DNA from: Verrucomicrobiota bacterium
Lineage (GTDB): Bacteria > Verrucomicrobiota > Verrucomicrobiia > Opitutales > Seribacteraceae
Assembly (NCBI GenBank): GCA_030830145.1
Contig: JAURNO010000391.1
Span: 1 to 14,449, forward strand
Reading direction: 5' to 3'
DNA length: 14,449 nt
The position numbers and the translations under genes are program-made. Below are positions 7,973 to 14,449 of this stretch, piece by piece. How positions within the stretch are numbered: the stretch's first letter is position 1; every line of letters begins with the position of its first letter. The notes below the pieces were generated by a model. That model did no database searches. It was given only the letters and a program-made list of their open reading frames with translations, and had not been told where the DNA came from.

Positions 7973-7979
7973 TTGAATC

Positions 7980-8432
7980 ATGTTACGCGGAATATCACCT
8001 CTACTTAGTCCACAACTTCTTGAAACCCTTTATCGCATGGGCCACCACGACGAAATTATTTTCGGCGATGCTCATTTCCCCGGGGAAAGTTGCAACGATA
8101 CGATCATCCGGGCCGATGGTTTGAGAATCGACGACCTGCTCGATGCGATTCTTCCTCTTTTCGTGCTCGATCACGTAATCGAGCAACCCGTTATGATGAT
8201 GGGCCCCTTGCCTGAAGACAAAGCCAACCCAACCATTGCCGCTGATTATCAAAAGGTGCACGACGGATACGCCGAAATCGTCAACAAGCACTATCCTGAA
8301 ACCTCTCCCATTGCCCAAGTCGACAAGTACGATTTTTACGACCGCACGCGCAAAGCCTTTGCCGTCGTCATGACGGGAGACGTGCGAATTTACGCCAACT
8401 TGATTTTGGCCAAAGGCGTGACTACCTGGTAA
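7980..8432 (+). CDS. fucU: L-fucose mutarotase (RbsD/FucU family)
   Basis: FucU-type proteins interconvert the alpha and beta anomers of L-fucose (and some other sugars) so that downstream enzymes get the right form. The 150-residue protein follows the Escherichia coli FucU sequence almost throughout: ISPLLSPQLLETL at the start, MGHHDEIIFGDAHFP with the conserved His22, IRADGLRIDDLLDAILPLF, VMMMGP, and the C-terminal DFYDRTRKAFAVVMTGDVRIYANLILAKGV containing the conserved Tyr120. It acts in the cytoplasm. It stands alone on this strand after a terminator and converges with a sorbitol-6-phosphate dehydrogenase-like gene seven bases away. No other fucose genes (isomerase, kinase, aldolase) are visible, so the true sugar could be L-fucose or another deoxy sugar. 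Confidence 0.93.
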   Translation: MLRGISPLLSPQLLETLYRMGHHDEIIFGDAHFPGESCNDTIIRADGLRIDDLLDAILPLFVLDHVIEQPVMMMGPLPEDKANPTIAADYQKVHDGYAEIVNKHYPETSPIAQVDKYDFYDRTRKAFAVVMTGDVRIYANLILAKGVTTW

Positions 8433-8439
8433 GCAACCT

Positions 8440-9255
8440 CTACCCTCTAGATTTTCCGCCGGAGACATTGACCGTCGTTCCGTGCAGATAAGAAGCCCGA
8501 TCGGAAACCAAGTAGACAACCAAATCCGATACCTCCGAAAGCTTGCCACTTCGCCCCAAAGGAATGGAAGAACCATCATTGGATCGTAACTCCTCGACCG
8601 AAACCCCCCGGGTATAAGCCAAAGACTCTTCGTAGGCATCGCTTCTCATGCTCGTGGTCTCCATTATACCCGGAGCGACACCGACAATACGGATCCCGTT
8701 TTTCCCCAACTCCTTGGCCCAGGAACGGGTCAAGTTTTGGTTGGCGGCTTTGGTGGCGGCATAAACGCTTTGTCCTTCGCTTCCTTCCATGCCGGACTCG
8801 GAGGACATGTTGATGATCACTCCCCCCTTTCCTCCAGCAAGCATTTGGCGAGCCGCGGCTTGAGCGCATAAAAACTGACCCTTCACATTGACCGCGAAAA
8901 CTTTGTCCCAGATTTGTTCAGTCAATTCTTCTTTGCCGGCAGGATCCACAAGGAGGCGCGGTACGTTGATTCCTGCGTTGTTGACCAAAGCATCAACCGT
9001 ACCCCAACGCTCAACCGTTAAGCTGATCAGAGAATCAACGTCCTCCTTCGAGGTGACGTCGCACTTGGCGAAAGCCGCTTCACCGTGGCCTGCCTGGTTG
9101 GCTTCCTCCACCGCTCGAGCTCCAACTTCTTCGGCGAAATCTGCAATCATGACCTTCGCTCCGACTTCGACGAAACCCTTGGTTACGGCAAGTCCGATCC
9201 CTGCCGCTCCGCCCGTTACAATTACAACTTTGTCTTCCAAATTCGTCCAACTCAT
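8440..9255 (-). CDS. SorD-like short-chain dehydrogenase (sorbitol-6-phosphate 2-dehydrogenase type)
   Basis: This is a classical short-chain dehydrogenase of 271 residues. It has the cofactor motif TGGAAGIG (14-21), Asp39 after the second strand (suggesting NAD rather than NADP), NNAG (92-95), catalytic Ser152, and YAATK with Tyr165 and Lys169. From memory it is strikingly close to Klebsiella SorD, which makes fructose 6-phosphate from sorbitol 6-phosphate. Shared stretches are GINVPRLLVD, SSESGMEGSEGQSVYAATKAA, RSWAKELGKNGIR, VGVAPGIMETT, LGRSGKLSEVSDLVVYLVS and the NVSGGKSRG end. It is last in the minus-strand operon, 28 bases after the SorE-like gene. In known sor operons the two enzymes act in sequence. 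No kinase or PTS gene is nearby, so the substrate may be unphosphorylated or a different polyol. An AGAGG site supports the start. Confidence 0.85.
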   Translation of the reverse strand: MSWTNLEDKVVIVTGGAAGIGLAVTKGFVEVGAKVMIADFAEEVGARAVEEANQAGHGEAAFAKCDVTSKEDVDSLISLTVERWGTVDALVNNAGINVPRLLVDPAGKEELTEQIWDKVFAVNVKGQFLCAQAAARQMLAGGKGGVIINMSSESGMEGSEGQSVYAATKAANQNLTRSWAKELGKNGIRIVGVAPGIMETTSMRSDAYEESLAYTRGVSVEELRSNDGSSIPLGRSGKLSEVSDLVVYLVSDRASYLHGTTVNVSGGKSRG

Positions 9256-9263
9256 GAACAGAT

Positions 9264-9268
9264 CCTCT
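9264..9268 (-). promoter_or_regulatory. Ribosome-binding site of the SorD-like gene
   Basis: Read on the minus strand, AGAGG lies eight bases before the ATG at 9255, inside the 28-base gap after the SorE-like gene. It fixes the start and shows independent translation initiation within the operon. Confidence 0.65.
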
Positions 9269-9283
9269 ATTGGTTATTTTAGG

Positions 9284-11107
9284 TTATGCGAGATTCAAGG
9301 GATAAGGTACACCATACCCACGATAAAGCGCTTGCTCGACGTTGCGGGACCAGGTGTCTTCGTTTACCTCGAGTTCATCAGCTGCTTCGATCAAAGATTG
9401 ACGAACAAGCCCATTAGCCTTCTGCGCCGCAGAGCGGAAAGAAGAAGAGGTGGCTTCCACGTAAGGCAAATCAGGTAATTCAGTGAAGGCAAAAAAAGAG
9501 CCAAAGGGTTGATCCCGCTCGACCTCTTCCATCATCTCAGTCACGGACCGCAAGCCACAAACACCTTTGACCATCCAATCGAAACTAACCGGATTACTCG
9601 CCTGTTCCACCATGTCGTCGGAATGTGGTTCCGAGGTATTCGTCATGTGCCACGGGACGTTTTCCCCGCATATCTGGTGACGCGAAACATAATGCGCTTG
9701 CCGCGATCGGATCGGGACAAGCAAATCACCATCGACGAAATTTACAGCGGCGCTGCGGGCAAGCCTGATCTCCAATTGAGAGTATGCCCGCTTAGCTTCA
9801 TCAGGTGGTCCGGCGATGAACAAATCGGTAATGAGTTCCTCCTCGTCGAAGGGCTTGAAATCAGATGAAAGGGTTTCCGGGGAGGAAAGAAGCACAGGGG
9901 TTCCCTTGGGTATCAGTTCCAAATATGCCTTCTCACGGTCGCTTCCGGGCTCGAATCCGATCAAGGCCACTCGCGGATCACGAGCCAAGCCACGAAAGCG
10001 TTTCGGATCATTCGGGCCAAGGTTATGATGCATCGCGTCCACTTGCCCACGGGCTTCTTCTTCAAGGGATGGGAATTCGCTCGCTTTAGCTACGGGCATT
10101 CGAATCAAAAGATCGGGATCAACGGCACCCGCATAGTTGTTCAAGTTGCCACCATCGGCCAAAATCGAAACGGCTTGGTCATAGGTTTCCGAAGATGCGT
10201 AGTTGGTCCATACGACGTCCGATTTTCCATGCTCGGTCAATTTTTCGATGATCGCCGGATCTTTCCGGTCAATGAGAATGACCTTCGTTCCCCTCTGGCG
10301 CAAATCCTTCACGAGAGCGTATTCGTCCATCTGATCAAGCTTGGCTTGAGAACCCGTAACATAAACTACACGGGGCAATTCTTCGTCGGTCACGCTGGCC
10401 ACGATCGTCAAATTGATCATCGCCATCCTCGCCGTTCCCGAAAGGTAGGCCAATACAGAGCGAGGGGGTACTCCGTACTTGAATCCCCCACCCTCTCCAA
10501 TCACAAAGACGTGTTTATTCGTACCGTAGTTGCAAGCAAAAGGTTCGGCATGAGCAAGCGAGATCAAGCTTGTGTCCTTCTTGGGGGTCACCTTGTTGAA
10601 CAGGTTGCCGAACCCTTGCGCCTTTACGAAACCAGGAGCCTTTGCAGGTACGGCATTGAACCTTCTCAGACCTCCCAAGTATCTGTAGGAGTAACCCAGA
10701 GCGGCAAGCACACCTTCTTTCTGGGGCTCGAAGGAGAGAGGATCGATCGGTTCACTGGCATGACCGGGAGTAATGACCACGACGTCACCACGGTCAAAAG
10801 GAGAATCAACCGGAGCCTCCAGGATCAATTGCAATGTTTCGTGACCCAAGGCGACCTGGTCGACTCCGGAAGGAACTCTGGCATGAGCGTCGAACTGACG
10901 AATCGCCTTCGCATCCGATGCACAACGACAATTGCCAAAGCTTGCGAGCAAAAAACTATCGTCGTCAAAGCTTGAGTCAGGCAACTCGTCGGACAGCAAT
11001 TCTATCCGGTCGGGTCCGGTCAAGTAAACGCCATCGTGCCTGGATTGTGCCTCAATCTTGAGATCTTTGGCCCGTTGTTCCAACGAGATAGGTTCAATGT
11101 CGCTCAT
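9284..11107 (-). CDS. SorE-like medium-chain (zinc) alcohol dehydrogenase with large insertion
   Basis: This 607-residue protein is an enlarged member of the zinc alcohol dehydrogenase superfamily, usually 340-410 residues. Catalytic-zinc features are present: CRCASDAK (Cys62), GHE (His89, Glu90) and HAEPFAC (Glu188). The structural four-cysteine zinc loop is absent. Order and spacing follow L-sorbose-1-phosphate reductase (SorE), including the GGNLNNYAG strand (319-327) and a late SDDM block (about 496-499). About 130 residues (roughly 340-470) that I cannot match are inserted between these two blocks. The glycine-rich cofactor loop is degenerate (SGTARMA, 223-229). The usual Asp after the second strand is Gly252 followed by Ser-Gln, which would suit NADP better than NAD. 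It is third in the operon, 34 bases after the E1 gene and 28 before the SorD-like gene. Function by analogy: a sugar or polyol oxidoreductase, with catalytic ability uncertain. Confidence 0.75.
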   Translation of the reverse strand: MSDIEPISLEQRAKDLKIEAQSRHDGVYLTGPDRIELLSDELPDSSFDDDSFLLASFGNCRCASDAKAIRQFDAHARVPSGVDQVALGHETLQLILEAPVDSPFDRGDVVVITPGHASEPIDPLSFEPQKEGVLAALGYSYRYLGGLRRFNAVPAKAPGFVKAQGFGNLFNKVTPKKDTSLISLAHAEPFACNYGTNKHVFVIGEGGGFKYGVPPRSVLAYLSGTARMAMINLTIVASVTDEELPRVVYVTGSQAKLDQMDEYALVKDLRQRGTKVILIDRKDPAIIEKLTEHGKSDVVWTNYASSETYDQAVSILADGGNLNNYAGAVDPDLLIRMPVAKASEFPSLEEEARGQVDAMHHNLGPNDPKRFRGLARDPRVALIGFEPGSDREKAYLELIPKGTPVLLSSPETLSSDFKPFDEEELITDLFIAGPPDEAKRAYSQLEIRLARSAAVNFVDGDLLVPIRSRQAHYVSRHQICGENVPWHMTNTSEPHSDDMVEQASNPVSFDWMVKGVCGLRSVTEMMEEVERDQPFGSFFAFTELPDLPYVEATSSSFRSAAQKANGLVRQSLIEAADELEVNEDTWSRNVEQALYRGYGVPYPLNLA

Positions 11108-11141
11108 GCTTGATGGAAGTTGGTTATCTCAAACAACAGAC

Positions 11142-13595
11142 TCAGATCCCAGCTCTTTGCCTGCGGACAAGCTCGCCTGTAGTGGGATTCGAACTCAATT
11201 GATGGCCGGACAATGGTATGATGCGCTCGTGGATTGCATCCAACATCCACGAAGGCTGTGGGAAGAAATCGTTTTCAACCTCAGCGCAGGGGGTGATCCA
11301 GTTCCTGGAACCGACCACCACGGGAGGTGCATCCAAGTCGTCGAAAGCCAACTGGCTTATGTTGGACGCGATGTCTTGCATAACCGAACCTCGCTCGCAG
11401 GCATCCGAGGAAAGAAGCACCTTGCCTGTCTTGCGAACGGACTCAATCAAGGGATCGTAATCAAGGGGATTGATTGATCGACAATCAAAAACATCTGCGG
11501 TCAGGCCGTATTTTTGTTCCAATATATCGGCAGCCTCCAAAGCTCGATACATGGTGGCGCCCACGGTACTAAGGGTAATGTCCTTGCCCGTTCTTCTTTG
11601 TGCAGGGGGCCCAAAAGGAACCTCGTAGTAATCGGCGGGAACTTCCTTCTCGAACAATTCGCCGATGTCGTAAAGACGTTGGCTTTCGAAGAAGATGACC
11701 GGGTCGCTACCGGCCAATGCCGTATTGAGCATTCCCTTTGCATCGTAAGGCGTGGAAGGAAAAACAACCTGTAAGCCTGGAATATGGCTTACCATGGCAC
11801 ACCAATCCTGGGAATGCTGTGCTCCATACTTCGAACCGACCGACACCCGCAGAACAACGGGCATCTCAAGAATGCAGGCGGACATGCTTTGCCACTTGGC
11901 CAATTGATTGAAGATCTCGTCTCCAGCTCGTCCCATAAAGTCGCAATACATCAATTCGACCAAGGCTCTTCCGCCTTCCAAGGCATAACCAACGGCGCTG
12001 CCCACAATGGCGGCTTCGGAAATCGGGGAGTTGAAAAGGCGATGATAAGGAAGGGACTCGGTCAAACCCCGATAGCATGCGAACGCTCCACCCCAGTCAC
12101 GATTTTCTTCTCCATAGGCAACCAGAGTCGGGTCCTTCTGAAACCGGTGAAAAGCCGCTTCAAAAATTGCATCCCGATATTGAAAGACCTTGTTCTTGGA
12201 AACGGGCTTGCCATCCACGATCCCGGCACGGGATTTCTTGGCCAAAGCCAACACGCGTGGGTTTTCGGCCGCGGGAAGGATCAACTCGGGTTCCCGGTCG
12301 GGAGCATAGCTTTCCCTTTTTCTTTTGGAAAACATTAGGTCACCGATTTTTTCCGAGTCCAACCGTGGGGAAACCTCCAAATCGGAAGCCAAGCGGAAAG
12401 CTTGCGTCATCGCCTTTGTAACATCAGCTTTGTTTTCCGCTATCGCATCCTCAGTTAACAGACCTTCGTCTATGAGTTCCTGGGCATAAGCGACCAAAGG
12501 ATCGATTGCCTGCCACGCATCAATCTCCTCCTTCAACCGGTATGAAGAGGCATCGGAAGGCGAGTGCCCGGAGAAGCGGTATGTAATGGTCTCGAGCAGG
12601 ACTGGCCCCTTGCCTGACTCAAGCAAGGCCTTTTTTCGCTTAATCGCATCGACCACAGCCAAAGGATTGTAGCCATCCACCCTTTCGGCATGCATCGACT
12701 CGGGGTTCACACCAGCTCCAACTCGAGCAAGGCAATCAAAGGCCATCGTTTCACCTGCGGTTTGTCCCCCCATTCCATAAAAATTATTCATGAAGTTAAA
12801 GATGATGGGCAACCCCCCTCTCATGGATGATTCCCATAGCTCCTTGAACTGGCGCATCGAGGCAAAATTCATTGCTTCCCAAGTCGGTCCGCAACCCATC
12901 GAAGCATCTCCAATATTGGAAATGACGATCCCGCTCTTTCTATTCACCTTTTTGAAAAGGGAAGCACCCATTGCGATGTCGGCCGAACCACCAACGATTG
13001 CATTGTTAGGGAGAATTCCAAAGGGAGGAAAGAAGGCATGCATCGATCCACCCAATCCGCGGTTGAATCCATTGCTTCGACCAAAAATTTCGGCAAGAGC
13101 TCCATAAAGAAGGAAGTTGCGGGCCAAATCCTTTACGCAACTGGATTCTTCTTTCTCAACCACCCGGTAACAATCTCCGTCGAGAAAGTTCTCCATGATG
13201 TTGAGCAACGAATCATCATCAAGCTTACGGATAGAAGACATTCCCTTGGCAAGAATTTCACCATGCGAACGGTGCGAGCCAAGGATATGATCGTCCACGT
13301 CGAGGAGAAAGGCTTGTCCTACGGCTGAAGCTTCCTGTCCGATGGACAGGTGAGCGGGGCCCTTGTGATCGTATTCGATCCCCTCATACGAGCCCTGCGT
13401 CTTGATGCTCTGGAGCATGCTCTCGAACTCCCTAATGAGAAGCATGTCCTCATACATTCCGACCAAGGCCTCCGGGCCATAGTTTTCTTTTTCCTTGGCC
13501 AGATCTTGTTGGTATTGATTAAGAGGAATCTCGGCAAAGGGAAGAGTCCCTGCTTTGCGTTCTTCTGCTGGTTCGACGATTTGTGACTTCGGCAT
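11142..13595 (-). CDS. Fused E1 alpha/beta 2-oxo acid or acetoin dehydrogenase (thiamine diphosphate)
   Basis: E1 decarboxylates a 2-oxo acid, or cleaves acetoin, on thiamine diphosphate and passes the acyl group to lipoyl-E2. One 817-residue chain holds both subunits. The alpha part (about 40-425) has [35 protein letters not shown], the diphosphate motif beginning GDAS (229-232) and ending NN (270-271), and [11 protein letters not shown] (338-348). The beta part (about 470-795) has [54 protein letters not shown] and [14 protein letters not shown]. Within alpha, about 45 extra residues (119-164) separate LAKG from the GRSNGF segment, and the diphosphate motif is about ten residues longer than usual. 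The frame stays open 56 codons further upstream into the preceding gene. Family alignment and an ATG at 13595 place the start here, 35 bases after the E3 stop. Acetoin, pyruvate and branched-chain substrates all remain possible. Confidence 0.9.
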   Translation of the reverse strand: MPKSQIVEPAEERKAGTLPFAEIPLNQYQQDLAKEKENYGPEALVGMYEDMLLIREFESMLQSIKTQGSYEGIEYDHKGPAHLSIGQEASAVGQAFLLDVDDHILGSHRSHGEILAKGMSSIRKLDDDSLLNIMENFLDGDCYRVVEKEESSCVKDLARNFLLYGALAEIFGRSNGFNRGLGGSMHAFFPPFGILPNNAIVGGSADIAMGASLFKKVNRKSGIVISNIGDASMGCGPTWEAMNFASMRQFKELWESSMRGGLPIIFNFMNNFYGMGGQTAGETMAFDCLARVGAGVNPESMHAERVDGYNPLAVVDAIKRKKALLESGKGPVLLETITYRFSGHSPSDASSYRLKEEIDAWQAIDPLVAYAQELIDEGLLTEDAIAENKADVTKAMTQAFRLASDLEVSPRLDSEKIGDLMFSKRKRESYAPDREPELILPAAENPRVLALAKKSRAGIVDGKPVSKNKVFQYRDAIFEAAFHRFQKDPTLVAYGEENRDWGGAFACYRGLTESLPYHRLFNSPISEAAIVGSAVGYALEGGRALVELMYCDFMGRAGDEIFNQLAKWQSMSACILEMPVVLRVSVGSKYGAQHSQDWCAMVSHIPGLQVVFPSTPYDAKGMLNTALAGSDPVIFFESQRLYDIGELFEKEVPADYYEVPFGPPAQRRTGKDITLSTVGATMYRALEAADILEQKYGLTADVFDCRSINPLDYDPLIESVRKTGKVLLSSDACERGSVMQDIASNISQLAFDDLDAPPVVVGSRNWITPCAEVENDFFPQPSWMLDAIHERIIPLSGHQLSSNPTTGELVRRQRAGI

Positions 13596-13630
13596 GACGA
13601 ATAATTGGTTTTGGCTGAGTAAAAGTTTGG

Positions 13631-14449
13631 TTAGCGGACTGCCATGAAGACATCCTTCATGATTTCCGAAGTAGTGGGGTGAGGAAAAACGATCTCCTCG
13701 ATTTCTTCCTCTCGCAATTCGGTTTCCAACATGGCGGTTGCCCCGAAGATCATCTCGGAACAAGCCCCCCCGACCATGTGCACGCCCAACAAGCGGTTCG
13801 TTTCGGCTTCAAGCACGACTTTGCACAATCCAGATTCGTCCGGGTTCTCCGCCAAATAGCGGGCGTTGATCGCCATGGGAATTCTTCCTGTTTTGACCTT
13901 CAGGCCACGGGCTTCGGCCTCTTCTTTCGTCAAACCGACAACCGCAACCTCGGGACTTGTGTATACGACAGCCGGCATCTTGTCATAACGCATTCTGTCG
14001 GGACGACCCGTCATGTTATGCACTACGACTTCAGCCATCCGACTCGCGGCGTGAGCAAGCCATGCTTGTCCTGTAACGTCACCAGCGGCCCAAAGTCCCG
14101 GCACGTTCGTCGCACCACGATCATCCGCCCGAACGCCACCTCGTGGATCGATGTCCAAGCCCAGCTCTTCCAAGCCCAACCCTTTCGTGTTCGGAGTTCG
14201 ACCGGTCGCTACCAAAACAAGATCGCCCTCCAGTGAGTCCGAACCATCCGCATTCGCAAAACTTACCGATTTCGGGTCAATCGATTCGACCTTCGTATCA
14301 AGTTTGAAGTTCACCCCTTTCTTGGTGAGCTCCTCACGTAACACGGCGGCGACCTCGGGATCCAGGTTCGGACAAATTTCAGGCATCGCTTCGAGGACGG
14401 TAACCGGAATGTCTACGGATGCGTACATACAGGCAAATTCACAACCAAT
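13631..14449 (-). CDS. lpdA: Dihydrolipoamide dehydrogenase (E3), 5'-partial
   Basis: E3 is an FAD flavoprotein that reoxidises dihydrolipoyl groups of E2 with NAD. The frame is open to the right edge, beginning with IGCEFA, which is the conserved GGxIGxEFA element of the NAD domain. The FAD domain and redox-active disulfide therefore lie outside the window. Visible are [17 protein letters not shown], the second FAD contact WAAGDVTG, and the dimerisation domain with [33 protein letters not shown] and the catalytic-base motif FPHPTTSE. A glutathione reductase or mercuric reductase relative is less likely, because the neighbour is an E1 gene. The E1 gene follows by 35 bases on the same strand, which supports a dedicated E3 for this complex. 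The E2 gene is probably further upstream, outside the window. Confidence 0.92.
   Translation of the reverse strand: MGCEFACMYASVDIPVTVLEAMPEICPNLDPEVAAVLREELTKKGVNFKLDTKVESIDPKSVSFANADGSDSLEGDLVLVATGRTPNTKGLGLEELGLDIDPRGGVRADDRGATNVPGLWAAGDVTGQAWLAHAASRMAEVVVHNMTGRPDRMRYDKMPAVVYTSPEVAVVGLTKEEAEARGLKVKTGRIPMAINARYLAENPDESGLCKVVLEAETNRLLGVHMVGGACSEMIFGATAMLETELREEEIEEIVFPHPTTSEIMKDVFMAVR

Larger units (their letters stand above)
7704..7979 (+). ncRNA. Possible small RNA gene in an AT-rich intergenic region
   Basis: This 276-base gap between the deacetylase gene and fucU has no convincing protein. It contains an A/T tract (7712-7733), then TGGACA (7747-7752) and TAGAGT (7770-7775) exactly 17 bases apart, then about 130 bases ending in a strong intrinsic terminator (7885-7912). 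A/T tract, promoter and terminator together look like a free-standing short transcript starting near 7782. The sequence matches no RNA family I can recognise. It could instead be the 3' trailer of the deacetylase mRNA or the remains of a gene. Confidence 0.35.

Noticed and set aside
7704-7979. tRNA gene
   Set aside because: A GTTCGA string at 7924 recalls a T-loop, but no acceptor, D or anticodon stems can be drawn around it.
10025-10975. Plus-strand open frame of 316 codons opposite the SorE-like gene
   Set aside because: It lies wholly antisense to a gene with clear zinc-dehydrogenase motifs, and its translation shows no family signature. It is an antisense shadow.
13596-13763. N-terminal extension of the E1 gene by 56 codons from a TTG, overlapping lpdA
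   Set aside because: The added residues do not resemble any E1 N-terminus and overlap conserved E3 coding sequence. The ATG at 13595 fits better.
1-14449. CRISPR arrays, insertion sequences, phage genes or attachment sites
   Set aside because: No regularly spaced repeats, transposase or integrase sequences, or terminal inverted repeats were seen. Genes are intact and closely packed, so nothing indicates a recent mobile element.

Overview
This window looks like a chromosomal segment from a free-living, aerobically respiring, Gram-negative-type bacterium of roughly even base composition. Three things together suggest the Planctomycetota-Verrucomicrobiota group, perhaps Opitutia: a GTP-type PEP carboxykinase, a one-chain E1 alpha/beta dehydrogenase, and many starts without a Shine-Dalgarno sequence. 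This is an inference from gene content, not a proven placement.

Layout, left to right. Bases 1-3559 (+) hold the tail of an aa3/caa3-type cytochrome c oxidase operon: subunit I (start lies outside the window), subunit III, a subunit-IV-like protein with an unusual soluble C-terminal domain, and a CtaG-type assembly protein. GTP-dependent PEP carboxykinase (pckG, -) then meets ctaG tail to tail with a 4-base overlap. A 133-base divergent spacer separates pckG from carA (+, carbamoyl-phosphate synthase small chain). carA is followed by a zinc-dependent histone-deacetylase-family amidohydrolase (+). An AT-rich gap of 276 bases follows, with a candidate promoter and a clear intrinsic terminator, so it may encode a small RNA. 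Next comes fucU (+, L-fucose mutarotase family).

The right-hand 6 kb is a minus-strand operon that enters from beyond the right edge. Its order is dihydrolipoamide dehydrogenase (partial), a fused E1 alpha/beta of the acetoin/pyruvate dehydrogenase type, a long zinc-type alcohol dehydrogenase resembling SorE, and a short-chain dehydrogenase closely resembling SorD (sorbitol-6-phosphate 2-dehydrogenase). The genes are spaced 28-35 bases apart. fucU and the SorD-like gene converge with a 7-base gap.

How the genes fit together. The left block is terminal respiration and its copper/heme assembly. pckG and carA are housekeeping genes (gluconeogenesis; arginine and pyrimidine synthesis). The right block pairs two sugar or polyol oxidoreductases with thiamine-diphosphate E1 and E3 components, next to a sugar mutarotase. 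This could be an uncharacterised route that oxidises a sugar or polyol to an alpha-hydroxyketone and cleaves it to an acyl-CoA. No E2 subunit, kinase or transporter is visible, so the substrate is open.
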